DNA of 64,000 bases from Bombella saccharophila (lineage in GTDB: Bacteria > Pseudomonadota > Alphaproteobacteria > Acetobacterales > Acetobacteraceae): contig NZ_JANIDW010000001.1 in NCBI RefSeq assembly GCF_026385475.1, positions 496,001-560,000 on the forward strand, given 5' to 3'. This document shows, in pieces, positions 18,342 through 27,322 of the stretch. Both the position numbers and the translations under genes were made by a program. Under the pieces are notes generated by a model, which had not been told where the DNA came from, did not search any database, and saw only the letters and a list, made by a program, of their open reading frames with translations. Position 1 is the first letter of the stretch; every line of letters starts with the position of its first letter.

Positions 18342-18354
18342 GGGACTCGAACCC
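18342..18354 (-). repeat. tRNA T-arm-like sequence before recombinase copy 1
   Basis: On the minus strand reads GGGTTCGAGTCCC, a standard T-stem/loop, followed by TCAGACTT. No full cloverleaf surrounds it. It points in the same direction as the recombinase gene, as a tRNA 3' end does at the attL of an integrated element, so it is probably a residual attachment sequence. Confidence 0.5.
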
Positions 18355-18524
18355 GCTCGCTTTGGTCGCAACCAACCAGACAACCCATTGAAACAGAACG
18401 ATAATTTCAGACGAAATCATCCTTCACATGGTGACTGCGGGTTCACTCTGCGGGCAAACCCGTGGGGCAGTCAAGACAGTGGCGTAGGGTTTAATCTAGC
18501 GGATTGCTTATCAGTGTTTCGTTG

Positions 18525-18570
18525 TTGAATAGCGCCAATAGCTTCTGTTATGTAATACGAATTGTATTAC
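18525..18570 (+). promoter_or_regulatory. Promoter and operator of the toxin-antitoxin operon
   Basis: TTGAAT and TATGTA are spaced by 18 bp, a plausible sigma-70 promoter. The -10 runs into a perfect 7-bp inverted repeat (GTAATAC - GAATT - GTATTAC, 18552-18570), 11 bp before the antitoxin start. AbrB/MazE-type antitoxins bind such palindromes to repress their own operon. Confidence 0.6.
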
Positions 18571-18581
18571 GGAGATGTGTC

Positions 18582-18809
18582 ATGGAAACAGTTGTTGTGC
18601 GGAAACAGGGAAACTCTATCGGAATTACTCTTCCTGCTGAAACACGTATTCGGCTTGGTCTGGAAGTTGGGCAGGAACTCACACTTGTTGAGATGGCCGA
18701 TGGCATTAAGCTGGTGAAGCGTAATTTGAAGTTGGAACGTCAGATGCAAATGGCGCGTGAGACGCTTCGAGAGCAGGCTGATGTGCTTCAGGAACTGGCT
18801 AAGCGATAA
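18582..18809 (+). CDS. AbrB/MazE-type antitoxin
   Basis: A 75-residue protein with the swapped-hairpin AbrB/MazE DNA-binding fold: VVVRKQGNSIGITLPAETRI followed by LGLEVGQELTLVEMADGIKL, then a helical C-terminus (LKLERQMQMARETLREQADV) that would neutralise the toxin. The ATG at 18582 has GGAG about 9 nt upstream and fits the family start. Its stop overlaps the toxin ATG by one base (TAATG). It pairs with a Doc-family toxin rather than MazF. Confidence 0.88.
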   Translation: METVVVRKQGNSIGITLPAETRIRLGLEVGQELTLVEMADGIKLVKRNLKLERQMQMARETLREQADVLQELAKR

Positions 18810-19207
18810 TGACGGAGAAACCAGAGTTTCTTGAACCTGATGTGGTGTTGTTTATGCATGACCAAGCACTCAGGGAATATGGCGGAACACAAGGCGTCAA
18901 AAGCGAAGATTTGTTGCATAGCGCGTTAGCGCGGCCAGAAAATCGTTGGCATTATGCCGAGAGTGAAGCGCCGGATATGGCTACTCTGGCCGCTGCCTAT
19001 GCTTATGGTATTGCTCGTAACCACCCTTTTAATGATGCAAATAAACGGACAGCTTGGAGTTGTTGCGTACTGTTTCTGAGAGTGAATGGGGTGCGTATTC
19101 AGGCCCCTGCATCAGAGGCGGTCGAGGTTATGGTGACACTTGCTTCAGGGGGTATAGAAGAAGAGGCATTTGCTGTCTGGTTACGACAGCATTTCGTTTG
19201 TCATTAA
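18809..19207 (+). CDS. doc: Doc-family toxin (Fic fold)
   Basis: A 132-residue death-on-curing toxin. The core motif is complete: RNHPFNDANKRTA, matching HxFx(D/N)ANKR, needed for phosphorylation of elongation factor Tu by Doc proteins. The upstream helices (FLEPDVVLFMHDQALREYGG and GVKSEDLLHSALARP) are also typical. There is no visible damage, so the toxin is probably active and may stabilise the island or act in defence. It is coupled to the antitoxin by overlap. Confidence 0.9.
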   Translation: MTEKPEFLEPDVVLFMHDQALREYGGTQGVKSEDLLHSALARPENRWHYAESEAPDMATLAAAYAYGIARNHPFNDANKRTAWSCCVLFLRVNGVRIQAPASEAVEVMVTLASGGIEEEAFAVWLRQHFVCH

Positions 19208-19243
19208 AGTTTTCTCTGCAAGTTGCGGCGCGATATTTAGGAT

Positions 19244-19314
19244 AGCCAGCAGTGTCGAATGGCTACCCATTCGACAGCAGGCAAGGGGGAGTGACCATCC
19301 CCCGTTGACCCCCT
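19244..19314 (-). repeat. Double-hairpin element, copy C (inverted relative to A and B)
   Basis: On the minus strand: AGGGGGTCAACGGGGG, a hairpin (GGGGGA TGGTCAC TCCCCC), then a perfect palindrome with arms GTCGAATGG / CCATTCGAC around GTAG, then CACTGCTGGCT. It begins 36 bp after the doc stop codon and forms an inverted pair with copy A around the recombinase and toxin-antitoxin genes. Confidence 0.8.
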
Positions 19315-19502
19315 TTATCGTATGAAATCTGATCTGTTTATGTGGAGCTTTGCCCATAAAGCCAGTCCTCTCTCAGGCCAAATTATAGCTTATGCACCTT
19401 TTCGAAAAACCGGGACCATTTCTCTTGCAGGGCTGACACAGTATTCCAGAAAAGATATGCTTCCCATAATCAAGCCTAACACAGAAAGCTGAACGTACTG
19501 CC

Positions 19503-22451
19503 ATGGCCGACTCCTTGAGAGACCTTATTCTTTCCCTTCTCCCTGAAGACGGATCGACCATCGGAAATCAGCGCTTACTGACCGCTCTGCAAGAGCATCT
19601 GCCGAAGCTAAAAGAAAGCCGCTATCAGGCGGAGAGGGATGAATTAGCCGCCGAAGGCTTGCTTATAAAGGGCAAAGGGCGCGGGGGCTCCGTTGCTCGC
19701 GCAAAGCCCGTCGCCCAGTCGCTCAGCAAATCAACGTCGGGACAGCCACACGCATCGCCTACAATCGATTCCCCAGGCGCCAATGCCTATCTTTATCCGG
19801 ACAAGGCTATAATGCGCCCGGATGTTGGGATGGAAGCACAGTTCTCAAATAAGAAGACACCGAAAACCTACCGTTACGATTCAAGTCTCGCCCCCGAACT
19901 GGCATGGGATGAAAATGCGGAGCGTGACTTTGCGGAGTGGCTGCTGGCGCTGATAGCCGAAGCAGCAGACAAGGGCGAGGCCACCGTGTTTGCCCAGCCG
20001 CAGGTATGGCAGGGAACAAATGAGTGCTTTTTTTCTCTTTCGCAATGCGCAGCCCGGTTACGCAGCCTCACGAAACCCTTCCTGAATTGGGCAGGTAAGG
20101 CCGAGCGCCGACAGATCTCAGTGCCCACGCTTCCTCTGTTCGTTCACGAGCGCCATTCCACCCAAGCTATCCTCGATACCCTGCAATCTCACAAGGCAGT
20201 CGGCACCAATCTCGACCTGTTCGGCGACACGGACTTGGACGTTGCCGACAGATTGGATGCCTACGAGCATAAGGGGCCATGGACCAATCGCCTTGTCCTT
20301 GGGGATTCGTTGCAGGTTATGAACTCTTTGCTCGAATATGAGGGGATGGGTGGTCAGGTGCAGATGCTCTACTTCGATCCACCCTACGGCGTGAAATACG
20401 GATCGAACTTTCAGCCCTTCGTTCGCAAGAACCGGGTCAACCACGGCTCCGACGACGAAATGATCCGTGAACCAGAAATGGTGAAAGCCTACCGGGATAC
20501 ATGGGAACTGGGGCTTCACTCCTATCTGACCTATCTGCGTGACCGATTAATGCTGGCGCGCGAGCTACTGACTCCTTCCGGTTCAATCTTTGTTCAGATT
20601 TCCGACGACAACGTACATCATGTTCGGGAAATTCTGGATGAGGTATTTCCCGGTGGTTTTGTCTCGCAAATCAGCTTTCAAACGACATCAGGTTTCGATT
20701 CTACGACTTTGCCCACGATGGGCGACTTTTTGCTTTGGTATTCCAAGGACAAGGATACCGTTCGCTATAATAAGATTTTCCAGCCGCAGCCCATCGAACT
20801 CGGAAAAGGCAATGCGACATGGGTTTTGTTGCCAGATGGGAGCTACCGAGGGGTCAATGCCGCTGAAAAGCGCGGCGAAGCCGAATTGCCTAAAGATGCC
20901 AAGCTCTACAATCCCGATAACATTCAGTCGCAGAACGCCGCCTCCGAGCCTCAACCCTTCGAGTTTGAAGGCAAAACATATCTGCCCGGTGGCAATTCGC
21001 ACTGGAAAGCCAACTACCCAGACGGAATGAACAGGCTGGGTAAGGCGGGGCGCATCCATGTCGCCAAAAATAGCGTCCGCTATCGACGCTACGCAGACGA
21101 CTTTCCCTTCCAGCAACTGGGCAATATCTGGACCGACACCATCACCGGCAGTTTCACCGACGATAAAGTGTATGTTGTTCAGACCGGGGTGAAGGTTGTC
21201 GAGCGGTGCATCCACATGACGACCGAGCCAGGCGACCTCGTGTTGGATATCACTTGCGGCTCGGGCACCACCGCCTACGCGGCCGAACAATGGGGCCGGC
21301 GTTGGATCACCGTAGATACATCGCGCGTGCCGATTGCGCTGGCCCGGCAGCGTCTTCTGACTAGCACATTCCCATGGTATAGGCTCAGGAATCCAGCCCA
21401 AGGCCCTGCAGGCGGTTTCATCTATGAGCGCAAGCGGAACAATAAGGGCGTGGAAGTCGGCGGTCTTGTTCCGCGCATCACACTCAAATCCATCGCCAAC
21501 GATGAAGACCCAAAGCTGGAAACAATCATCGACCGCGCCGAGGTGAACGACAAGGTCACCCGCGTTTGTGGCCCCTTCACGGTCGAAGCCACCATTCAAG
21601 CGGCGATGAATATGGAGGAAGATTTCACCGCCCCGTCGCCGCACCCGACAAGCGATAGTCCGCGCGCCTACCTGGATCGTATGATCGAGGTGCTGCGCCA
21701 GAGCAAAACGCTCAATTTGCCCGGCAATATCACTGTGGAACTGGAAACCGTCAGCCCACTTGCCGACCGTGAATATCTCCATGCCGAGGGAACCGCCCGT
21801 AACGGCACGGAGAAGCGCATCGCCATCGTGTTCGGTCCCGAAGATGGCGCGATCGGTTCCGAATATGTGTTCAACGCCCAAACTGAGGCGTTACGGCAGG
21901 GCTATAGCCAACTCTTCCTGTTCGGCTTCGCCATCGACGCCAATGCGCGGGGGATGCTGGCGAAGTTGAAACTGCCCACCATCTACATCGCCGTTACGCC
22001 GGACGTGGTGATGTCCGACTTGCTCAAAACTAGCAGGTCGAGCGAGATTTTCTCGATTACCGGTCTCCCGGACGTGCGGCTGGAAGAAGCTGGCAAGAAC
22101 AAGGACGGGACTCCGCTTCACCGCGTTGTCATCAAGGGGCTGGACATTTTCCGCCCCGATACGATGGAAACGGACGAAGTGAAGGCGGAAAATCTGCCAT
22201 GCTGGATGCTCGATACCAACTATAACGGCATGGCATTCTTCGCCTCGCAAGTATTTTTCCCAAAGACAAGCGCATGGGATAACCTGCAAAAATCCCTCAA
22301 AGGACAATTCGCCGAAAACGTATGGGAACATCTGGCCGGGACGGTAAGCGAGCCATTCACGCTTGGCGATAAGCGACGCATCGCGGTCAAGGTCATCGAC
22401 GAGCGCGGCAATGAATTGATGACCGTCAAGACGCCGGGAGGCGATAACTGA
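19503..22451 (+). CDS. mod: Type III restriction-modification methyltransferase subunit (Mod)
   Basis: A 982-residue DNA methyltransferase of the N6-adenine/N4-cytosine class. Order: a helical N-terminal region (about 1-260, with a winged-helix-like start), GDSLQVMNSL, the catalytic motif FDPPYGVKYG (about residues 291-300), the specificity region, and the AdoMet-binding motif VLDITCGSGTTAYAAEQWG further on, an arrangement normal for the beta class. It is longer than E. coli-type Mod (about 650 residues), with a C-terminal domain of some 350 residues. The downstream gene overlaps its stop by one base (TGATG), so the two subunits are translationally coupled. Mod alone recognises and methylates; with Res it cleaves unmodified DNA. 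Confidence 0.92.
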   Translation: MADSLRDLILSLLPEDGSTIGNQRLLTALQEHLPKLKESRYQAERDELAAEGLLIKGKGRGGSVARAKPVAQSLSKSTSGQPHASPTIDSPGANAYLYPDKAIMRPDVGMEAQFSNKKTPKTYRYDSSLAPELAWDENAERDFAEWLLALIAEAADKGEATVFAQPQVWQGTNECFFSLSQCAARLRSLTKPFLNWAGKAERRQISVPTLPLFVHERHSTQAILDTLQSHKAVGTNLDLFGDTDLDVADRLDAYEHKGPWTNRLVLGDSLQVMNSLLEYEGMGGQVQMLYFDPPYGVKYGSNFQPFVRKNRVNHGSDDEMIREPEMVKAYRDTWELGLHSYLTYLRDRLMLARELLTPSGSIFVQISDDNVHHVREILDEVFPGGFVSQISFQTTSGFDSTTLPTMGDFLLWYSKDKDTVRYNKIFQPQPIELGKGNATWVLLPDGSYRGVNAAEKRGEAELPKDAKLYNPDNIQSQNAASEPQPFEFEGKTYLPGGNSHWKANYPDGMNRLGKAGRIHVAKNSVRYRRYADDFPFQQLGNIWTDTITGSFTDDKVYVVQTGVKVVERCIHMTTEPGDLVLDITCGSGTTAYAAEQWGRRWITVDTSRVPIALARQRLLTSTFPWYRLRNPAQGPAGGFIYERKRNNKGVEVGGLVPRITLKSIANDEDPKLETIIDRAEVNDKVTRVCGPFTVEATIQAAMNMEEDFTAPSPHPTSDSPRAYLDRMIEVLRQSKTLNLPGNITVELETVSPLADREYLHAEGTARNGTEKRIAIVFGPEDGAIGSEYVFNAQTEALRQGYSQLFLFGFAIDANARGMLAKLKLPTIYIAVTPDVVMSDLLKTSRSSEIFSITGLPDVRLEEAGKNKDGTPLHRVVIKGLDIFRPDTMETDEVKAENLPCWMLDTNYNGMAFFASQVFFPKTSAWDNLQKSLKGQFAENVWEHLAGTVSEPFTLGDKRRIAVKVIDERGNELMTVKTPGGDN

Positions 22452-25400
22452 TGGGCGCGCGGCAAAAGCAAGAACCGACGGTTACCGTTCCAGAGGTCGA
22501 ATCTCCGATTATCAACTCGCCCTTCATCGAGCCCCAATGCCATTGGCAGATTGAGCGCGGCAAGGTGCCCGTAAAGGCCAACGGGCGACGTCGGGCCAGC
22601 TACTTCTATCGCGTTCCCGAACATTCGGGCCGGGGACGGCGTGGCCGTGCTGAAGCCGATCTCTTCGAGGATGTGAAAGGAGAAGAGGTTGAACTGCAAA
22701 TCGTCAACCTCATCCGCGAGCGTGTAAAGGAATGGCGCGAAGGAACGCGCTCCGGTAGCGTCGCCTATGATGGCGCATCATTGGTGACGAAGGAGTTGCT
22801 AGACCTCTGGCGCAGTGACGAACGAATGCAGCGCCTGTTCTTCGCGCAAATTGAGGCCGCCGAGACTATCATCTTTCTGGTCGAGGCCGCCGATATCTAT
22901 CGCAAGGGCATCCCCGAAATTCCGAAGGATGAGCCGGGTCTGGCGACGAAGGCAGAGGGGGTGCGTGCCTTCCTCCGCTACGCCTGCAAAATGGCAACCG
23001 GCTCCGGCAAAACGACCGTCATGGGAATGCTCGCCTCATGGTCGATCCTGAACCGCGTTGCCGCACCGCGTGATGACCGTTTCTCTGATACGATCCTGAT
23101 CGTCTGCCCCAACGTCACCATTCGGGAGCGCCTTCAGGAACTGGACCCCGCTCTTGGTGACCTAAGCCTTTACCGAACCCGCCAGCTTGTGCCGCCGCAC
23201 CGCATGGAGGAATTACGGCGTGGCGAGGTGATGATTGCCAACTGGCACCGCCTTGCCAAGAAGGAAAGCAACACTGTCAACGGCGATTCTGCCAAGGTCG
23301 TTAAGGCAGGTGAACCGGTCGAAGTGGTGAAGAACGCTGGTAAGGCGAACGAAACTATCGAAACCAAGTATTTTGAGTCTGACGCTGCATGGTTCAAACG
23401 CATCCGTCGCGAGCTTGGTAGTGGCAAAGGCCGCAGTCCGCACTGGTTGATTTTCAACGACGAAGCCCACCACGCCTACAGGCGCGGTGATAATGCCGAA
23501 GGCGACGAACAGACGTTGGATGAGGACAAAGACCTCGCCAAGAAGAATGCCCGTGAGGCGACCATCTGGATCGAGGGCCTTGACCGCATCCACAAACTAG
23601 CTGGCGGCAGCCGTCGTCGTGGCGTCACCCTTTGCGTCGATTTGTCCGCCACGCCTTTCTACATTCAAGGTTCAGGAAACGAGGTTGGCAAGCCCTTCCC
23701 GTGGGTTGTGTCCGACTTCGGATTGCTGGACGCCATCGAATCCGGCCTTGTGAAGATCCCACAACTGCCATCCCGTGATGTAAGTGGCGCTGAAGAAGCT
23801 GCTTATTTCAATATCTGGCGTTGGGTGCAGGCTAAAGCGAAGGAAGATGGTTTTGGCACAAACATCACGCCGGAAATTGTCATGAACTACGCAAGCGCCC
23901 CCATCAATCTTCTGGCAATCGAATGGCACCAAAGGTTTCTCGAATGGGAGCAGTTTGCCAAAGCGCAGCACAAACACCCGGTACCCCCGGTATTCATTGT
24001 CGTCTGTCGTGATACTGCCGTTGCGCGAGAAGTACATGGCTGGCTTGCCACAGGCGAAGGCGGGTATGGTGAGGCTCCGGTATGGTTCCGGAATACACCT
24101 GGTCAAGAAGTAACGGTTCGCATTGATTCCAAGGTGATCGAGGACATCGAGGAAGGTGGCTCGAAGGATGAAACCCGTCGCCTCCGCTTCATTCTCGACA
24201 CCATCGGTAAGGCTGAATGGCCGGGTGGCAAGGTGCCAGACGAATGGGCCGAGCTTGTCCGCAAGCACAACGACAAGGCGGCGAGTGACGATAACGACGG
24301 CTCGCTTAAATGGATCGATGAGCGGATTCCGCCGGGCCGCGATGTGCGATGCATCGTGTCAGTCGCCATGTTGGCCGAGGGCTGGGATGCTAACACCGTC
24401 ACGCATATTGTCGGTTTGCGCCCATTTGGTTCGCAGCTTCTTTGTGAGCAGGTGGTCGGACGTGCGTTGCGGCGTAAGAACTATGCACTCAACGAGGAAA
24501 CGCAGATGTTCGCCGAGGAAACCGCTAAGGTTTTCGGCGTGCCGTTCGAACTGATCCCATTCAAGGTGTCGCCACCCGGCCCTACGCCCCCGCAGCCTGA
24601 TCCTAACCATATCTACTCCGTACCAGAAAAAGCCGAATTCGAGATCACGTTTCCAGTTGTCACTGGCTATTACCAGTCTGGCCAGTTCGATGTTTTCGTC
24701 GATTGGGAACAGGTGGCGAAAGTCACCATCGATCCGATGAAGATTCCGCAGACCGTGGAGTTAACCCCTCTCACCACGTCAGATGGCACACTTGCCGCCT
24801 ACGGCCCCGGCGAAAAGCCAGTCCTATCTTTACAGGACTGGCGGGCGATGTTCCGTGAGCAGCAGGTAGCTTTTCGGCTGGCGAAAGAGATTTGCGCCCG
24901 CTGGACCGTCGATAACGGTGCTGCGGCAGTGCCGATGCAGGTCTTGTTTCCCAAAGTCGCCTTCGCCGCCAAACGCTTTCTCGTCGAAAAACTGCACCGC
25001 AAGGGCGACAGTCAGCCATGCGATGTGCTGCTGGTCGGCGAGTATATGCAGGCGGCCGTTGGTGCGCTGTTGGAAGCGATCAAGAAAGGCTCTTCGACAT
25101 TGGATGCTGAAGTGGCCGTCATCCCGCAGGGCGCTGCCGGGTGTGGCAGCACACTTTACGTGGATTTTTACACAACCAAACCGATATATCCCGTGACTCG
25201 ATGCCACCTAAACGCGATGGTTGCAGACACAAAGCGATGGGAGCAAAGCGCTGCTTTCTTGCTCGATAGCCATCCGGGTGTCCGTCGCTGGGTCAAGAAC
25301 GACCGGCTGGGTTTCTTCATTCCCTATCGCAATCGTGGCATTCAAGCCCGTTATATTCCCGACTTCATCGTTGTGACCGACAAGAGCATAAACGTGATTG

Positions 25401-25600
25401 TCGAAATCAAGGGGCAGGTTACAGATAGCGCGGACACCAAAGCAAAGGCTGGCGTACGCTGGGTCAGCGGCGTTAACCGACTGGGCACTTATGGCGAATG
25501 GGCATACCTGTTCGTGACTGATCCAGGCCGTGTCGCCGAGGCACTCAATACATATACAGTTGCGAAAAGCACAGACGGTTCTTTCGAGCTAACAGCCTAG
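22451..25600 (+). CDS. res: Type III restriction-modification nuclease/helicase subunit (Res)
   Basis: A 1049-residue superfamily 2 helicase-nuclease. Walker A is CKMATGSGKTTVMGM (Lys about 187), motif II IFNDEAHH, motif III DLSATPF, and C-terminal helicase motifs are in SVAMLAEGWDANTVTHIVGL and LLCEQVVGRALRR. Near the end, RYIPDFIVVTDKSINVIVEI followed by KGQ is a PD-(D/E)xK nuclease core (Asp, then Glu-x-Lys). No frameshift or stop is seen, so the restriction enzyme looks functional. It partners with the Mod subunit directly upstream. The site recognised cannot be predicted. Confidence 0.93.
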   Translation: MGARQKQEPTVTVPEVESPIINSPFIEPQCHWQIERGKVPVKANGRRRASYFYRVPEHSGRGRRGRAEADLFEDVKGEEVELQIVNLIRERVKEWREGTRSGSVAYDGASLVTKELLDLWRSDERMQRLFFAQIEAAETIIFLVEAADIYRKGIPEIPKDEPGLATKAEGVRAFLRYACKMATGSGKTTVMGMLASWSILNRVAAPRDDRFSDTILIVCPNVTIRERLQELDPALGDLSLYRTRQLVPPHRMEELRRGEVMIANWHRLAKKESNTVNGDSAKVVKAGEPVEVVKNAGKANETIETKYFESDAAWFKRIRRELGSGKGRSPHWLIFNDEAHHAYRRGDNAEGDEQTLDEDKDLAKKNAREATIWIEGLDRIHKLAGGSRRRGVTLCVDLSATPFYIQGSGNEVGKPFPWVVSDFGLLDAIESGLVKIPQLPSRDVSGAEEAAYFNIWRWVQAKAKEDGFGTNITPEIVMNYASAPINLLAIEWHQRFLEWEQFAKAQHKHPVPPVFIVVCRDTAVAREVHGWLATGEGGYGEAPVWFRNTPGQEVTVRIDSKVIEDIEEGGSKDETRRLRFILDTIGKAEWPGGKVPDEWAELVRKHNDKAASDDNDGSLKWIDERIPPGRDVRCIVSVAMLAEGWDANTVTHIVGLRPFGSQLLCEQVVGRALRRKNYALNEETQMFAEETAKVFGVPFELIPFKVSPPGPTPPQPDPNHIYSVPEKAEFEITFPVVTGYYQSGQFDVFVDWEQVAKVTIDPMKIPQTVELTPLTTSDGTLAAYGPGEKPVLSLQDWRAMFREQQVAFRLAKEICARWTVDNGAAAVPMQVLFPKVAFAAKRFLVEKLHRKGDSQPCDVLLVGEYMQAAVGALLEAIKKGSSTLDAEVAVIPQGAAGCGSTLYVDFYTTKPIYPVTRCHLNAMVADTKRWEQSAAFLLDSHPGVRRWVKNDRLGFFIPYRNRGIQARYIPDFIVVTDKSINVIVEIKGQVTDSADTKAKAGVRWVSGVNRLGTYGEWAYLFVTDPGRVAEALNTYTVAKSTDGSFELTA

Positions 25601-25690
25601 TAATACAGGTTGGTTTAATAACGTCGGGGATAGTCGCGCTGATAGCTAAAACGGGCGAATTGCTCCCCATCGTTGCGGGCGACAGAAAAA

Positions 25691-25762
25691 AGGGGGTCAA
25701 CGGGGGGTATCTCCCCCTTGCCAGATGCTCAATGGGTAGCCATTGAGCACTGCTGGCTCCCT
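25691..25762 (+). repeat. Double-hairpin element, copy B
   Basis: AGGGGGTCAACGGGGG, then a G-run/C-run hairpin, then a perfect palindrome with arms GCTCAATGG / CCATTGAGC around GTAG, then ACTGCTGGCTCCC, ending one base from the stop codon of the second DUF6538-like recombinase. Same orientation as copy A. Confidence 0.82.
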
Positions 25763-25763
25763 T

Positions 25764-27137
25764 TTAAATCGTCATGTTTGCAAAGGCTGTTTCCGGGTAG
25801 CTGATTGCCTCTATGGTTTGCTTGAGGTTGGCTGTTGAAATGCTGGTCAGGTAGGTTGTGGTGCCCTGACTTTTATGGGTGGCTTCATGGCCAAGGAGAC
25901 GGTCAATCCACACCTCTCGGATGTTGGCATCCGCGTTTCTGAGTTGGGTGGAGACGGTATGCCGGAACGAGTGGAAGGTGATTTCTGCCGGCAGGCCGAT
26001 ACGGGTTTTGAGTAATGAGAAAGCCCTGCCAAGGGCGGCGCTCCTGACACCCTGTTTTGAGGTTTCCAAGCCGGGAATGAGGTAGGGGCCTTCCGTGGTC
26101 TCTGTCAGCACCAGCACACCGGCTTCAATCAGTTTTGAATGGACTGGCACCATACGAGTGCCAGCTTCTGTCTTGGGTGCCCAGCCGGTTTCGGTGTGAG
26201 GTCGGATAAGGAAGCAAGGGATACCGTCAACGGTCTGGAGGTCTTCCTTGCGTAGGGTGCAGATTTCGCCCAGCCTCATACCAGAATAGGCTGCAATAAG
26301 GGTGACCAGCCTGAAGGTCTGTTCTGGCACCGAAGTGCTGTGCCATGAGGCAGAGGCCAGCAAAGCGAGTTCTTTTGCTGTCCAGCTTCTCCTGACGGTC
26401 TTCTGCCCATTCTCAAAATTCCAGCCTGTCCACGGGTTACGTGTGACCAACTCCCTCTGGTGTAACTGGTTCCAGAGGGCAGAGAGGCGCATCATATGGT
26501 TCTTGACGCTTTTCCCGCTCAGGGTCTGTAAACCTTCCTCTCTGACTCTCTGTGCTTCTTCCTCAAGGGTAAGACTGCTTTTGCGTTTGCCCAGTGATGC
26601 AGGCAGTGAAAACAGGAGGTCACGGAATGCCCCAGCTTTTTCGCCCCCTATGATGGACACGGGCGCATCTCCAAAGGCTTGCAGGAAAAGGTCTACGGCC
26701 CGCTGGGTCGCTTTCTTGGTGTCAGCACTGGCATGGGGGCTGTCCAAGACAAAGCGTTTCAGGGCACCGGAGAGCATTAAAGGTTGGGCTTTGGGTGCTC
26801 TGGCTGGTTTCTTCACTGTTCGGGGTTTTGGCCTCGGTGCTGAAACTGGCACGGACCCCGTTTCATGAGCAGATGAAGGCAGGTTCACGCTCTGCAAATC
26901 CCGCAGTGAAACCCGCAGTCCCTCAAGCCTGCTTAAAGCGTCTGGTTCAGAGAGGGCCAGATGGGTCTGAGAGAACAGTTCAGTGGTTCTGGCGTGAAGG
27001 AGGGATGCCCGTTTGCGGGCTTCATTCTGGTAGCCGGTTTTCAGGGAAACCCAGATTTCCCGCCGTTTTAAGGCTACTCGCAGGGCAGGGGGAACGATAC
27101 GGCGGAAGTGGTAGGTGGTGCCTCGGACGCGGAGCAT
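25764..27137 (-). CDS. Tyrosine recombinase with DUF6538-like N-terminus, copy 2
   Basis: A 457-residue paralogue of the recombinase at 16852-18243, collinear along its length: MLRVRGTTYHFRRIVP, SLTLEEEAQRVREEGLQTLS, SVKNHMMRLSALWNQLHQRE, YSGMRLGEICTLRKEDLQ, HSFRHTVSTQLRN, LLGHEATHKSQG, TTTYLTSIS. All catalytic residues are kept. ATG 27137 is preferred because the N-terminal module begins there, though the frame is open to 27173. The two copies lie in the same direction and bracket the toxin-antitoxin and type III restriction genes. Confidence 0.9.
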   Translation of the reverse strand: MLRVRGTTYHFRRIVPPALRVALKRREIWVSLKTGYQNEARKRASLLHARTTELFSQTHLALSEPDALSRLEGLRVSLRDLQSVNLPSSAHETGSVPVSAPRPKPRTVKKPARAPKAQPLMLSGALKRFVLDSPHASADTKKATQRAVDLFLQAFGDAPVSIIGGEKAGAFRDLLFSLPASLGKRKSSLTLEEEAQRVREEGLQTLSGKSVKNHMMRLSALWNQLHQRELVTRNPWTGWNFENGQKTVRRSWTAKELALLASASWHSTSVPEQTFRLVTLIAAYSGMRLGEICTLRKEDLQTVDGIPCFLIRPHTETGWAPKTEAGTRMVPVHSKLIEAGVLVLTETTEGPYLIPGLETSKQGVRSAALGRAFSLLKTRIGLPAEITFHSFRHTVSTQLRNADANIREVWIDRLLGHEATHKSQGTTTYLTSISTANLKQTIEAISYPETAFANMTI

Positions 27138-27239
27138 AAAATCTTCCCTCGGTGGGGAAGGACGATGGAGCAAAGACAGCCTTTGCCCCTCATTCAGCCG
27201 AAAAATCGTGCTATTTCAGGTGTCTGTGGTGCGAACTGC

Positions 27240-27251
27240 GGGACTCGAACC
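27240..27251 (-). repeat. tRNA T-arm-like sequence before recombinase copy 2
   Basis: On the minus strand reads AGGTTCGAGTCCC followed by GCAGTTCGCACCA, which resembles the T-arm, acceptor strand and CCA end of a tRNA. No anticodon arm is recognisable upstream. It sits about 100 bp before the recombinase, the same place as its counterpart at 18342-18354, and is probably a residual attachment sequence. Confidence 0.5.
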
Positions 27252-27322
27252 TGCATCAACCCGTAGTGACACTTTTCTAACTTATTGAAATGGCGTAGAG
27301 AATATAATGAGCTGTCTTCCAA

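Noticed and set aside
20688-21881. A 397-residue minus-strand frame opposite mod
   Set aside because: No recognisable domain, and it lies entirely within an intact methyltransferase gene.
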